This document shows positions 42,922-52,183 of a DNA stretch of 64,000 nt, piece after piece. The position numbers and the translations under genes were made by a program. The first letter of the stretch is position 1. Every line of letters starts with the position of its first letter. The DNA lies in assembly GCF_020911885.1 (NCBI RefSeq), contig NZ_CP087132.1, positions 3,162,001-3,226,000 on the forward strand. The letters run 5' to 3'. A model generated the notes under the pieces. That model was not told where the DNA came from, searched no databases, and was given only the letters and a program-made list of their open reading frames with translations. The stretch comes from Flavobacterium acetivorans. GTDB taxonomy: Bacteria; Bacteroidota; Bacteroidia; Flavobacteriales; Flavobacteriaceae.

Positions 42922-44004
42922 ATGAAAAAAATATTTATCCCAATCCTAGCTGTAGCCCTTGCCTTTTTATCTTCCTGTAATGGAGAAAAAAAAGAAGCCT
43001 CTGCTAAGGAAGTTGCTATCCCCGTAAAAGTAAGTGGAACAACTCAAAACAACGACAGCCAATTTGTAACAGCCAGCGGAAAAATAACGGCCGAAAACAG
43101 TGCTACTATCAGTACCAGAATAATGGGTTATGTTACTAAAATCCCGGTGCAACTGGGGCAAAAAGTGACTGCGGGGCAATTATTAGTCAGCATCAACAAT
43201 ACTGATTTTTTAGCCAAAAAAGCACAAGTCGATGCCAGCATTCTACAAGCCACAGCTGTTTATACTAATGCCAAAAAAGATTATGAGCGTTTTGTTAATT
43301 TATTCAAACAACAAAGTGCATCCCAAAAAGAACTCGACGACATGACCGCTCGTTATGAAATGGCCAAAGCCGGACTTGAAGGTGCCAGACAAATGCGAAA
43401 TGAAATAGCTGCCCAATTCTCTTATTCGAATATTACGGCACCTTTCTCAGGAGTGGTGACCAATACTTTTGTAAAAGAAGGCGATATGGCTAATCCAGGA
43501 ATGCCATTGTTAAGCATCGAAGCTGCATCAAAATTACAGATAATAGCAATGGTTTCAGAAAATGATATTGCTTCGATACAAAAAGGAATGCCGGTAAATG
43601 TTTTGGTAAAATCTTCTAATACAAAACTAACTGGAAAAGTGAGCGAACTGAGCCTTTCGGCCACCAATACCGGCGGACAATATTTGGTAAAAATCAATCT
43701 GGATAAAACGGATAGTACGGTATTATCAGGAATGTTTGTAAACGTGCAGTTCCCTGTTGCTAATAAAGCAACAACACCAACAAATGAAATGGTTTGGGTT
43801 CCACAATCAGTATTGATCAAACAAGGACAGCTTACTGGAATCTATACCATCGGAACGGGAAATACCGCTGTTTTAAGGTGGTTACGTACCGGAAAAAGCA
43901 TCGGCAATCAAGTCGAAATACTATCGGGTTTATCGGCTAACGAAAATTATATCGTTTCGGCTGAAGGGAAGTTATACAATGGCGCTTTAGTTAGTATTAA
44001 GTGA
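42922..44004 (+). CDS. RND efflux periplasmic adaptor (membrane fusion lipoprotein)
   Basis: A 360-residue HlyD-type adaptor that links the inner-membrane permease to the TolC channel. Lipoprotein signal with Cys19 (AFLSSCNG). A biotinyl/lipoyl-like domain includes GYVTKIPVQLGQKV and ITAPFSGVVTNTFVKEGDM, separated by a coiled-coil hairpin (about 95-160), then beta-barrel and membrane-proximal domains. It ends 61 bases before the permease. Confidence 0.94.
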   Translation: MKKIFIPILAVALAFLSSCNGEKKEASAKEVAIPVKVSGTTQNNDSQFVTASGKITAENSATISTRIMGYVTKIPVQLGQKVTAGQLLVSINNTDFLAKKAQVDASILQATAVYTNAKKDYERFVNLFKQQSASQKELDDMTARYEMAKAGLEGARQMRNEIAAQFSYSNITAPFSGVVTNTFVKEGDMANPGMPLLSIEAASKLQIIAMVSENDIASIQKGMPVNVLVKSSNTKLTGKVSELSLSATNTGGQYLVKINLDKTDSTVLSGMFVNVQFPVANKATTPTNEMVWVPQSVLIKQGQLTGIYTIGTGNTAVLRWLRTGKSIGNQVEILSGLSANENYIVSAEGKLYNGALVSIK

Positions 44005-44065
44005 TCAGTAAATAGTGTACGGTTTTGGGGATAACCTGAGACTTTAAAACTTAAAAAATAAAATT

Positions 44066-47000
44066 ATGCAAGAAGGTATTTCAGGTAAAATAGCCCATTT
44101 TTTCATCAATTCGAAACTCACCATTTTATTGATGGCTGCTTTGATGATCATTGGTGTATACAGTTCGTTTCTGATTCCCAGAGAGGAAGAACCGCAAATT
44201 AATGTCCCTATGGCCGATGTGCTGGTAGGTTATCCGGGAGCAAGTCCCACAGAAGTTGAAAGTCGCGTAGCCAAACCTTTGGAAAAAATCATTTCGAATA
44301 TCAAAGGCGTAGAACACGTGCATACCATGGCAATGAACGGTCAGGCAATGCTGATTGTCCAGTTCTATGTAGGTCAGGATGTGGAGCGTTCGTACGTAAA
44401 ATTATATGACGAGCTGGCGAAACACGAAGATATGTTTCCTAAAGGTGTTTACAAACCCATTGTCAAAACCCGTTCTATAGATGATGTACCCATGCTGGGA
44501 ATCACACTTTGGAGCGAAACGCAAGATGATTTTCAGTTGCGACAAATTGCCGAAGAAGTAACATCAGAAATCGAAAAGGTGAAAGATGTGGCTATTACCA
44601 AAGAAATTGGTGGTAGCACTCGCGAGCTGAAGGTAATCTTAGACAAGGACAAAATGGCCGAAAATGCTATCGACGCCTTGGGAATTATGCAAATGATTCA
44701 AGCCAACAACGGCAGTTCGCAATCTGGGAGTTTTGTACAAAATGACCAAGAATATTTAGTGACAACAGGTCAATTTTTATCGAATGCTGAAGATGTCGAG
44801 AACTTAGTCGTGGGTATAAATAAAAACCTTCCGGTTTACTTGAAACAAGTAGCCAAAGTACAGGACGGTCCTGCAACAGCCAGAAGTTATGTCTCTTTCG
44901 GATATGGCAAAGCCAACGAAAAATTTGAAACCGCAAAATCAGAATATCCTGCCGTGACTATTGCCGTAGGTAAAGTAAAAGGAGCTGATGCAATGAAAAT
45001 TTCGGAGAAAATTATCACTAAAATTGAGCAGCTAAAAAAGAATTTAATTCCAACAGATGTTCATGTTGAAGTAACCCGAAATTATGGCGAAACAGCCTCG
45101 GATAAGGTGGGAGAATTACTGTTACACTTGGGCGTTGCCATAATAGCTGTAACCATTCTGGTGATGCTTGCCATGGGATGGCGTGGTGGATTGGTAGTGT
45201 TTTTCTCTGTTCCGCTGACATTTGCACTTACCTTGTTTAGTTATTATTTATTGGACTACACCTTAAACAGGATTACACTTTTTGCCTTGGTTTTTGTGGT
45301 GGGAATTGTGGTCGATGACAGTATTATCATTGCCGAAAACATGCACCGTCATTTCAAGATGAAACGACTGCCTTTCAAGCAAGCGGCTATTTATGCCATA
45401 AACGAAGTGGGAAACCCAACGATATTAGCCACTTTTACCGTAATCTCGGCGATACTTCCTATGGCCTTCGTATCCGGAATGATGGGGCCGTATATGAGTC
45501 CGATGCCTATTGGGGCTTCGATTGCGATGCTTTTATCGCTGTTTGTGGCATTGACTGTGACTCCCTATTTGGGTTATCACCTGCTTCAAGAAAAAGACGA
45601 GCAACAACACAAAGAAGCCGAAGGACTGGAAACCAGCCTTATTTATAGAATATACAATAAACTGGAGCGTCCGTTTTTGGAAAGCAGTTCCAAAAGAAGA
45701 ACACTTCTAGCGATCACCATTTTATTATTATTCGGTTCTGTTTTGATGTTTTTCAACAAAACAGTGGTGGTAAAAATGCTGCCTTTTGATAATAAAAATG
45801 AATTTCAAGTGGTTATCGATATGCCTGAAGGAACAACCTTAGAACGAACAGCTGCCGTAACCAAAGAAATTGCACAATACCTGTCGGCACAGCCCGAAGT
45901 AGTCAATTACCAAAATTACATTGGAACCTCAGCTCCTATTACTTTTAACGGCCTGGTGCGTCATTATGATATGCGAGGCGGAAGCAATATGGCAGATATT
46001 CAGGTGAATTTGCAACACAAGGAAGACCGTGACATTCAAAGTCATGCGATTGCCAAAGCCATGCGTCCCGAAGTTCAAAAGATTGCCAAGAAATACGGGG
46101 CGAATGTAAAACTGATTGAAGTGCCACCTGGACCACCGGTACTTTCTACGCTAGTTGCCGAAGTTTATGGTCCTGATTACAACGAACAGATAAAAGTGGC
46201 CAAACAGCTAAAAACCATCTTAGAAACAACCTCAGATGTAGTCGATATCGATTGGATGGTTGAAGACCATCAAACGGAATACAAACTGGAAATTGACAAA
46301 GAAAAAGCAATGCTTAACGGAATTGCACCTCAACAAGTGGTGGGGAATTTAACTTATTTGCTGAAAGAATATCCGATTTCTAACTTGTATGACGAAAATT
46401 CAACTGACAATGTGGGAATTGTACTTTCGCTTGACGACAAAGACAAAACTAGTTTACAAGACATTCAGAATTTAAAAATTAAAGGAAGTCAGGGCAACAT
46501 GATTCCTGTGAGTGATTTGGTCAAAGTAAAACAGGATACTTTGCAGAAAACCATTTATAGAAAAGACCAAAAACGTGTAGTCTATGTCACCGCCGATATG
46601 GCTGGTGCATTAGAAAGCCCTGTATATGCGATTCTGGGAATGAGCGAAAAACTGGATAAGATGAAAGTGCCAAAAGGCTATAAAGTAAACGAACTTTATA
46701 TGGAGCAACCCACAGACGAAAGCAATTTTACCGTAAAATGGGACGGTGAATGGCAGATAACCCTAGAGGTATTTCGTGATTTAGGTGTTGCCTTTATGGT
46801 GGCAATCGTGATTATTTATATGCTGATTGTGGGTTGGTTCCAAAACTTCAAAACACCAATTGTAATGATGCTGGCTATTCCGTTATCACTTATTGGAATT
46901 GTGTTTGGGCACTGGTTATTGGGTGCTTATTTCACCGCAACCTCATTTATTGGGATGATAGCTTTGGCGGGTGTAATGGTCCGAAACTCGGTCTTACTGA

Positions 47001-47287
47001 TTGACTTTATAGAAATCCGCCTTCAAGATGGCATTCCTATAAAACAAGCCATTATTGAGGCTGGAGCAGTGAGAACCTCTCCCATTCTATTGACTACCGG
47101 AGCTGTGGTTATTGGGGCATCGATTATCCTTTTTGATCCTTTATTTCAAGGATTAGCCATTTCGCTGGTATTTGGAGCTATCGTTTCTACCTTATTGACT
47201 TTGCTCGTAGTGCCTCTGATTTATTACATCAGCGAACGAAAAAAATGGGAAACACCAACCCAAGAAGACCAAACCAATCAAGAATAA
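44066..47287 (+). CDS. RND-family efflux permease (AcrB/HAE-like)
   Basis: A 1073-residue inner-membrane proton-driven pump with twelve transmembrane helices in two halves, each followed by large periplasmic loops. The proton relay pair is Asp417-Asp418 in transmembrane helix 4 (GIVVDDSIIIAENMHRH), and the second half has the GMIALAGVMVRNSVLL signature. The start segment with FLIPREEEPQI is common in Bacteroidota HAE-type pumps, not in heavy-metal CzcA pumps. Substrates are unknown; the sulfur-transport neighbours suggest a sulfur-linked cargo or stress. Confidence 0.94.
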   Translation: MQEGISGKIAHFFINSKLTILLMAALMIIGVYSSFLIPREEEPQINVPMADVLVGYPGASPTEVESRVAKPLEKIISNIKGVEHVHTMAMNGQAMLIVQFYVGQDVERSYVKLYDELAKHEDMFPKGVYKPIVKTRSIDDVPMLGITLWSETQDDFQLRQIAEEVTSEIEKVKDVAITKEIGGSTRELKVILDKDKMAENAIDALGIMQMIQANNGSSQSGSFVQNDQEYLVTTGQFLSNAEDVENLVVGINKNLPVYLKQVAKVQDGPATARSYVSFGYGKANEKFETAKSEYPAVTIAVGKVKGADAMKISEKIITKIEQLKKNLIPTDVHVEVTRNYGETASDKVGELLLHLGVAIIAVTILVMLAMGWRGGLVVFFSVPLTFALTLFSYYLLDYTLNRITLFALVFVVGIVVDDSIIIAENMHRHFKMKRLPFKQAAIYAINEVGNPTILATFTVISAILPMAFVSGMMGPYMSPMPIGASIAMLLSLFVALTVTPYLGYHLLQEKDEQQHKEAEGLETSLIYRIYNKLERPFLESSSKRRTLLAITILLLFGSVLMFFNKTVVVKMLPFDNKNEFQVVIDMPEGTTLERTAAVTKEIAQYLSAQPEVVNYQNYIGTSAPITFNGLVRHYDMRGGSNMADIQVNLQHKEDRDIQSHAIAKAMRPEVQKIAKKYGANVKLIEVPPGPPVLSTLVAEVYGPDYNEQIKVAKQLKTILETTSDVVDIDWMVEDHQTEYKLEIDKEKAMLNGIAPQQVVGNLTYLLKEYPISNLYDENSTDNVGIVLSLDDKDKTSLQDIQNLKIKGSQGNMIPVSDLVKVKQDTLQKTIYRKDQKRVVYVTADMAGALESPVYAILGMSEKLDKMKVPKGYKVNELYMEQPTDESNFTVKWDGEWQITLEVFRDLGVAFMVAIVIIYMLIVGWFQNFKTPIVMMLAIPLSLIGIVFGHWLLGAYFTATSFIGMIALAGVMVRNSVLLIDFIEIRLQDGIPIKQAIIEAGAVRTSPILLTTGAVVIGASIILFDPLFQGLAISLVFGAIVSTLLTLLVVPLIYYISERKKWETPTQEDQTNQE

Positions 47288-47300
47288 AAAAATAGAAATT

Positions 47301-47486
47301 ATGAAAAATAGAATTGTAAGAGCCGTAGCCGGAATATTTATAATGATAAGCTTGCTTTTGGCCGTTTATGTAAACCAAAATTGGCTGTGGATGACCGCTT
47401 TTGTAGGTGTCAATTTATCCCAATCCTCCATTACCAAATGGTGCTTGCTGGAAGACATCCTGAAAAAACTGAATATAAAAGACTAA
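47301..47486 (+). CDS. DUF2892 (YgaP transmembrane domain) protein
   Basis: A 61-residue membrane protein with two transmembrane helices, matching DUF2892, the membrane anchor that is fused to a rhodanese in E. coli YgaP. Motifs are RIVRAVAGIFIMISLLLA and WLWMTAFVGVNLSQSSIT, ending with a CLLE segment. Here the rhodanese domain is absent. It is 13 bases after the RND permease and completes that operon, which adds a second sulfur-metabolism link to the locus. Confidence 0.88.
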   Translation: MKNRIVRAVAGIFIMISLLLAVYVNQNWLWMTAFVGVNLSQSSITKWCLLEDILKKLNIKD

Positions 47487-47516
47487 GTTCAGTCATATTA
47501 TACATACCAAACTAAA

Positions 47517-47545
47517 AGGCTGTCCGAAAAGGGCAGCCTCTTTTT
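47517..47545. terminator. Bidirectional terminator after the RND operon
   Basis: A 9-bp stem AGGCTGTCC/GGGCAGCCT (one G-T pair) with loop GAAAA, T-run to the right and A-run to the left, between the convergent DUF2892 and U32 genes. Confidence 0.9.
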
Positions 47546-47567
47546 ATAAATATTTAGTGTAGTGGTC

Positions 47568-49457
47568 TTATCTTTTCTTTACATAATCCAGTTGATCATC
47601 TTGATCTATAATTTCAAATTCGGCATCTTTTTCCCAAATTTCCATTTCACAAGGCTTGCAATTGAATTTCAATTTGTATTCGTTTTCTCCATGTTTCAGA
47701 GTTAATGGCTCTACTACTTTTTCGCCCATAGTTGCTCTTTGGAATCGGGCACATTTACCCAATTCGTATTTCACGCAATATTTGGTTGTCATCACGCGTG
47801 CTTTTCCTGGATCCCATTGCAATTCGAATGCTTTTTCAATCTCGGTTACGCCATGTCTTTTATAAAAAGCTCTCGCTAATTTGTTCGAAACATTAAACGT
47901 AAAATCTAATTTCTCTGTTGGATAAGGAATATCTGATTTTGTAATTTGGAATTCTTTTCTGTCGTATTCGTTGATTCGAATGTCAATTAATTGTTCCAAA
48001 GCTATTCTACGAACTTCGTTTACTTTCGAAATTGGTAAAAACCAATTCTTAGAAAATTCCACTTCAATGTCATCAACAATAAAAGGTGTATTACCCGTTT
48101 TAGCTAAGTTTTTAGTGATATTTGGAATCACTGATTCTTCGCTTTTTGCCAGTTCTTTTTCAGTCACCAAAGCAGCTGTACTTTGATGTCCGTCTTCATC
48201 AATAACCGTTAACAGAAACCCATCCTGAGTTTCGGAAAATTTCAGGTTTACTCCTATTTTTCTAACCGCAGCATTTTCTTTTTCTACAATTCGGTTGAAT
48301 TCCGCATCCGAATTTCGATAAATAACCGTTCCTACAGCAATATTCTTGAAAGTATTTGGCACGACAATATCATTCACAATAATATTGATTTGGACGCCAT
48401 CGGCAATTCCCTCTTCATTGATAAAAAACAAACCGTCGCCATTATTCAGCTTATCGTGATTTTCAATCACATAACCATTGGCTTTGATTTCGGTAATTTT
48501 ACCAATGTACTGACCTTGTGATTTTGGACTTTCCCAGTTCCCGATTTTTTCTTTTCGTTGGTTAACAAAATAATCGGTATAACCACGGTTGAAACTTCTG
48601 TCCATTTCTGGTTCGAAATTGTAGAAAGTTCTTCCAGAAGATGCTTTTTGGAAACTATCGTTATTTTCTAAGAAAGCATCTAATTTCTTTCTTAAAAACG
48701 AAGTGTTATTTTTTACGTAAACAATATCTTTTAGTCGTCCTTCGATTTTAAATGAAGTAATTCCTGCTTCAATTAAACTAGGCAATTGATCACTTAAATC
48801 TAAATCTTTTATCGAAAGTAAATGACTTTCGGTCAATAAAGTTGTTCCGTTTCCATCAATCAAGTTGTAAGGCAAACGACAGTTTTGTGCACAAGAACCA
48901 CGATTGGCACTACGCTCACCACCGGCAATACTCATGTAGCAATTTCCACTAAAAGAAACGCAAAGCGCTCCTGAAACGAAAAATTCTAACTCCACATCAG
49001 TTGCAGCAGCAATATCTCTAACCTGGTCTAAATTTAATTCTCTAGCCAATACGACACGTTGCATCCCAATATCTTTCAGGAATTTCACATGTTTTGGCTC
49101 ACGATTATTCGCTTGAGTACTGGCATGAATCACAATTGGAGGTAAATCCATTTCCATAATTGCCATGTCCTGTACAATAAGCGCATCGACACCAATATCG
49201 TATAATTGATGAATTAGTTTTCTGCAAGGTTCTAATTCATTATCGTACAAGATTGTATTTATAACCACAAAAACTTGCGCCTTAAACAGGTGTGCATATT
49301 TGACCATTTCGGCAATATCTTCAACAGAATTGGTCGCATTAGTACGCGCTCCAAATAATGGTGCTCCAATATATACTGCATCTGCACCCGCATTAATAGC
49401 CGCTATTCCTTGAACCAAGTTTTTGGCTGGGGCAAGAATTTCTACTTTCTTTTTCAT
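47568..49457 (-). CDS. U32 family protein resembling RlhA (23S rRNA hydroxylation)
   Basis: A 629-residue member of peptidase family U32. The N-terminal TIM-like domain carries the Cys cluster CVSFSGNCYMSIAGGERSAN followed by CAQNC, which in this family is linked to iron-sulfur and RNA modification rather than proteolysis. The middle (about 330-480) resembles the DUF3656 insert of E. coli RlhA (FLPISKVNEVRR), the enzyme for hydroxylation of cytidine 2501 in 23S rRNA. More Cys (CVKYELGKC, CKPC) near the C-terminus could be a metal site. RlhA is the best guess; a related tRNA hydroxylase (TrhP) is the alternative. Confidence 0.85.
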   Translation of the reverse strand: MKKKVEILAPAKNLVQGIAAINAGADAVYIGAPLFGARTNATNSVEDIAEMVKYAHLFKAQVFVVINTILYDNELEPCRKLIHQLYDIGVDALIVQDMAIMEMDLPPIVIHASTQANNREPKHVKFLKDIGMQRVVLARELNLDQVRDIAAATDVELEFFVSGALCVSFSGNCYMSIAGGERSANRGSCAQNCRLPYNLIDGNGTTLLTESHLLSIKDLDLSDQLPSLIEAGITSFKIEGRLKDIVYVKNNTSFLRKKLDAFLENNDSFQKASSGRTFYNFEPEMDRSFNRGYTDYFVNQRKEKIGNWESPKSQGQYIGKITEIKANGYVIENHDKLNNGDGLFFINEEGIADGVQINIIVNDIVVPNTFKNIAVGTVIYRNSDAEFNRIVEKENAAVRKIGVNLKFSETQDGFLLTVIDEDGHQSTAALVTEKELAKSEESVIPNITKNLAKTGNTPFIVDDIEVEFSKNWFLPISKVNEVRRIALEQLIDIRINEYDRKEFQITKSDIPYPTEKLDFTFNVSNKLARAFYKRHGVTEIEKAFELQWDPGKARVMTTKYCVKYELGKCARFQRATMGEKVVEPLTLKHGENEYKLKFNCKPCEMEIWEKDAEFEIIDQDDQLDYVKKR

Positions 49458-49853
49458 TTATGGATTTTTATTCTATTTTAAAATTCAAATGCAATTCGCA
49501 TACTAATTTTGGCCATTGGCACGAATTAAACTTATGCTCATTTCATTGAAAATTAAAGTACTGTATCTTTTTTCGATTTAAAAAATGCAAAATTACTAAA
49601 TCCTTGAGAAAAAGACCGAATTAAGTTTAGAAATCGCTGACAAATCCACGACTTATTTCGTTTTTTCCTACAGCAGCGTTCTTTTAGAACGAGTATTTGG
49701 ATCTCAATCCACTCTTTTATGACTGATTTTTATTAATAAAACAAAAAACAATCCTCCATGGCCTTATCCTTTGAAGTTCTCATTATATTTGTAATTGAAA
49801 TTTTGCTCATGATTATCCAGCTTATTTTTAATCGCTCTTAACCAACTAAAAAT
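49458..49853. other. Intergenic region with two divergent promoters
   Basis: These 396 bases separate the U32 gene (-) from a lipoprotein gene (+). A minus-strand -7 element TAATTTTG is at 49588-49595 and a plus-strand TATATTTG at 49784-49791. A small hairpin CGTTCT/AGAACG lies at 49677-49691. I saw no ORF of note and no RNA gene. Confidence 0.5.
49784..49791 (+). promoter_or_regulatory. -7 element for the lipoprotein at 49854
   Basis: TATATTTG matches TAnnTTTG, 62 bases before the ATG. A TTTG at 49770-49773 is too near (10 bases) to be a normal -33 element. Confidence 0.5.
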
Positions 49854-50312
49854 ATGAAAAAAACTTTTGTTTTTATTGCCTTTTTACTTCTTAGCGCTTC
49901 TTGTGTAAGTACTAAATCAACTCTCATGAATGTTGATGATAATGCCCCTATACCCAAACTCACCAAAGACAATACCTTTGTCATTACAGCATACAGCAAA
50001 GACAAAAAATACGGCTACGACAAGGATTATCCCATCAACGTTTTTTATCGAAATACCAGAGACGAATCGATTAATCAAGAACGTTTCCTGAATGCTTTAG
50101 CGGGACCAAATGGAGAAAAGATTACTTTCCGAAAATTAGAAAGCTGTTGCCCGTTTCCAACAAAAAAAACCGAACTGGGTGCTGGTTTTTTGGATGTTTA
50201 TGAAATAAAGTGGAAAGATCAAAAAAAGCCCGTTATTCTTTATATGAATATCTACGAGAAAGGTCATTTGTTGGTTCCTGTTGGCTTTAGTTTAAAAAAA
50301 ATTGAACCTTAA
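49854..50312 (+). CDS. Lipoprotein of unknown function upstream of kdsA
   Basis: A 152-residue lipoprotein (MKKTFVFIAFLLLSASCVS, Cys17). The mature part has a YGYDKDYPINVFYR segment, a Cys pair (ESCCPFP) and a YEIKWKDQKKPVILYMNIYEKGHLLVPVGF ending in a beta-rich region. I do not recognise a family. It is followed by an 80-bp repeat and then kdsA with its own promoter, so any link to Kdo synthesis is contextual only. Confidence 0.8.
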   Translation: MKKTFVFIAFLLLSASCVSTKSTLMNVDDNAPIPKLTKDNTFVITAYSKDKKYGYDKDYPINVFYRNTRDESINQERFLNALAGPNGEKITFRKLESCCPFPTKKTELGAGFLDVYEIKWKDQKKPVILYMNIYEKGHLLVPVGFSLKKIEP

Positions 50313-50320
50313 ACTAATTT

Positions 50321-50400
50321 CCTAGCCCCGATAGTAGCGACATCCTTTATCTTTTTTCTTTAAAAAGATAAAGATATAGCGTAGAGCGGGAAAAGGCTTC
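50321..50400 (+). repeat. 80-bp dispersed hairpin repeat, copy 2
   Basis: Begins CCTAGCCCCGATAGTAGCGA (18 of 20 bases as in copy 1) and ends AGCGGGAAAAGGCTTC. The core forms a perfect 12-bp stem CTTTATCTTTTT/AAAAAGATAAAG (50345-50356, 50362-50373). It starts 9 bases past the lipoprotein stop; copy 1 at 14981 also follows a lipoprotein gene. Confidence 0.8.
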
Positions 50401-50408
50401 AAATTATT

Positions 50409-50443
50409 CGCAAATCATAAATCGTAAATCGCAAATCATAACT
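50409..50443. repeat. Heptamer tandem repeat next to the kdsA promoter
   Basis: Five successive 7-mers of form C(G/A)(C/T)AAAT: CGCAAAT, CATAAAT, CGTAAAT, CGCAAAT, CATAACT. They contain a 13-base direct repeat (50408 and 50429, 21-base period) and touch the -7 box at 50443. Confidence 0.75.
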
Positions 50444-50450
50444 ATCTTTG
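50443..50450 (+). promoter_or_regulatory. -7 element for kdsA
   Basis: TATCTTTG matches TAnnTTTG, 23 bases before the kdsA ATG. The heptamer array covers the place where a -33 element would be; there is no TTG there. Confidence 0.6.
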
Positions 50451-50472
50451 CAGTTTTAAAATAATACCTATT

Positions 50473-51291
50473 ATGAACATACACGATATTCCACAAATTA
50501 AACATACCGATAGCGGTAATTTCTTTTTACTTGCAGGTCCATGCGCAATAGAAGGGGAAGAAATGGCCATGAGAATCGCTGAAAAATTAATCGGGATTAC
50601 CGATAGCCTACAAATTCCTTTCGTTTTCAAAGGATCTTTCAAAAAAGCAAATCGTTCCAGAATAGACAGCTTCTGTGGAATTGGGGATGAAAAAGCCTTG
50701 AAAATTCTAAGAAAGGTCTCCGAAACTTTCCATGTTCCTACCGTGACTGATATTCATACGAATGAGGATGCAGCAATGGCAGCTCAATATGTAGATGTTT
50801 TACAAATTCCTGCTTTTTTAGTTCGTCAAACTGATTTAGTTGTAGCTGCGGCCAATACCGGAAAAACGGTAAACCTAAAGAAAGGACAGTTTATGAGTCC
50901 CGAGAGCATGAAACATGCCGTTCAAAAAGTTTTGGATTGCAACAACCAAAATGTGATGGTTACGGATCGCGGAACAATGTTTGGTTATCAAGACATGATT
51001 GTTGATTTTAGAGGAATTCCTACTATGCAACAATACGCAACCACCGTTCTTGACGTGACGCATTCTTTACAACAACCAAATCAAACTGTTGGTGTGACCG
51101 GCGGAAGACCTGATATGATTGAGACCATTGCAAAAGCCGGAATTGCTGTAGGTGTTGACGGCATCTTTATTGAAACTCATTTTGATCCAGCAAATGCAAA
51201 AAGTGATGGCGCTAATATGCTTCACTTGGATTATTTTGAAGACCTAATGAAGAAACTCGTTGCCATTAGAAAAACAGTAAATACATTTTAA
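50473..51291 (+). CDS. kdsA: 3-deoxy-D-manno-octulosonate 8-phosphate synthase (metal-dependent)
   Basis: Condenses arabinose 5-phosphate and phosphoenolpyruvate to Kdo 8-phosphate for the lipopolysaccharide inner core; cytoplasmic TIM barrel. The 272 residues show AGPCAIE with Cys24, the metal-ligand position of class II enzymes (E. coli has Asn there), plus FKGSFKKANRSR, DIHT, DVTHSLQQPN, GGRPDM and ETHFDPANAKSDGAN, whose His, Glu and Asp complete the metal site. The next gene begins 14 bases later. Confidence 0.96.
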   Translation: MNIHDIPQIKHTDSGNFFLLAGPCAIEGEEMAMRIAEKLIGITDSLQIPFVFKGSFKKANRSRIDSFCGIGDEKALKILRKVSETFHVPTVTDIHTNEDAAMAAQYVDVLQIPAFLVRQTDLVVAAANTGKTVNLKKGQFMSPESMKHAVQKVLDCNNQNVMVTDRGTMFGYQDMIVDFRGIPTMQQYATTVLDVTHSLQQPNQTVGVTGGRPDMIETIAKAGIAVGVDGIFIETHFDPANAKSDGANMLHLDYFEDLMKKLVAIRKTVNTF

Positions 51292-51305
51292 TTTATACGC
51301 TTACA

Positions 51306-52151
51306 TTGAAAAATATACTTTTATATTCCGCATTCTTGGCTTTGCTTTTTTCAACTGGAGCCAATGCTCAGGAAGAAATCAAAATACAAGATAAATATAC
51401 CGCTCACAACAAAGGAAAATTCTTTGTTTCATGGGGAGGAAACAGAGAAAGCTATTCAAAATCAGACGTAACTTTCAAGGGTAAAGATTATAATTTTACC
51501 ATAGAAAACATGACGGCACAAGACAAACCAAAAGGTTGGCATGTAGATTATATCAATCCGGCGCGAATGACCATTCCACAAACGAATTTTAGAATGGGGT
51601 ATTTTATCAACGATCATTATAGCGTTGCTATTGGCGTAGATCACATGAAATATGTGATGACGCAAAACCAAACTGCAAATGTCAATGGAACAATTAATAC
51701 CGGAAGCTCTTTTGATGGAATTTACGACCATACTCCTACTGTGATGGCTCCCGCTTTTTTGATGTATGAGCACACGGACGGTTTGAACTATGTCAATACT
51801 GAGTTTTCAAGACATGATGATATTTCTTCACTGTTTAAAATTGAAAATACCGATAAAATTCAGGTTAACCTGACTGAAGGCGTTGGTATTGGATTATTGT
51901 ACCCTAAAACAAATACTACGCTCTTAGGAAAACCACGCCATGATGATTTTCACATTTCGGGTTATGGAGTTTCCGCCAAAGCAGGATTGAATATTACTTT
52001 CTTCAAACACTTTTATATTCAAGGAGAACTTAAGGGCGGTTACATCAATATGCAAGACATACGCACGACACAAAGCAATGAGGACAGCGCTTCCCAAGAT
52101 TTCTTCTTTTTTCAAAGAATAATTGCTTTTGGCGGGATCTTTAGAATCTAA
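51306..52151 (+). CDS. Exported beta-rich (outer membrane barrel-like) protein, TTG start
   Basis: A 281-residue exported protein. The signal peptide (MKNILLYSAFLALLFSTGANAQ) requires a TTG start at 51306; there is no in-frame ATG before the mature region. The rest alternates polar and aromatic residues with many Gly and Tyr, and ends in FFFFQRIIAFGGIFRI, which suits an outer membrane barrel strand. No named family is recognised. It lies 14 bases after kdsA, so it is in the same transcript. Confidence 0.8.
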   Translation: MKNILLYSAFLALLFSTGANAQEEIKIQDKYTAHNKGKFFVSWGGNRESYSKSDVTFKGKDYNFTIENMTAQDKPKGWHVDYINPARMTIPQTNFRMGYFINDHYSVAIGVDHMKYVMTQNQTANVNGTINTGSSFDGIYDHTPTVMAPAFLMYEHTDGLNYVNTEFSRHDDISSLFKIENTDKIQVNLTEGVGIGLLYPKTNTTLLGKPRHDDFHISGYGVSAKAGLNITFFKHFYIQGELKGGYINMQDIRTTQSNEDSASQDFFFFQRIIAFGGIFRI

Positions 52152-52183
52152 GTTGGTAAACAAAATCAAACAATCTAAAAATG

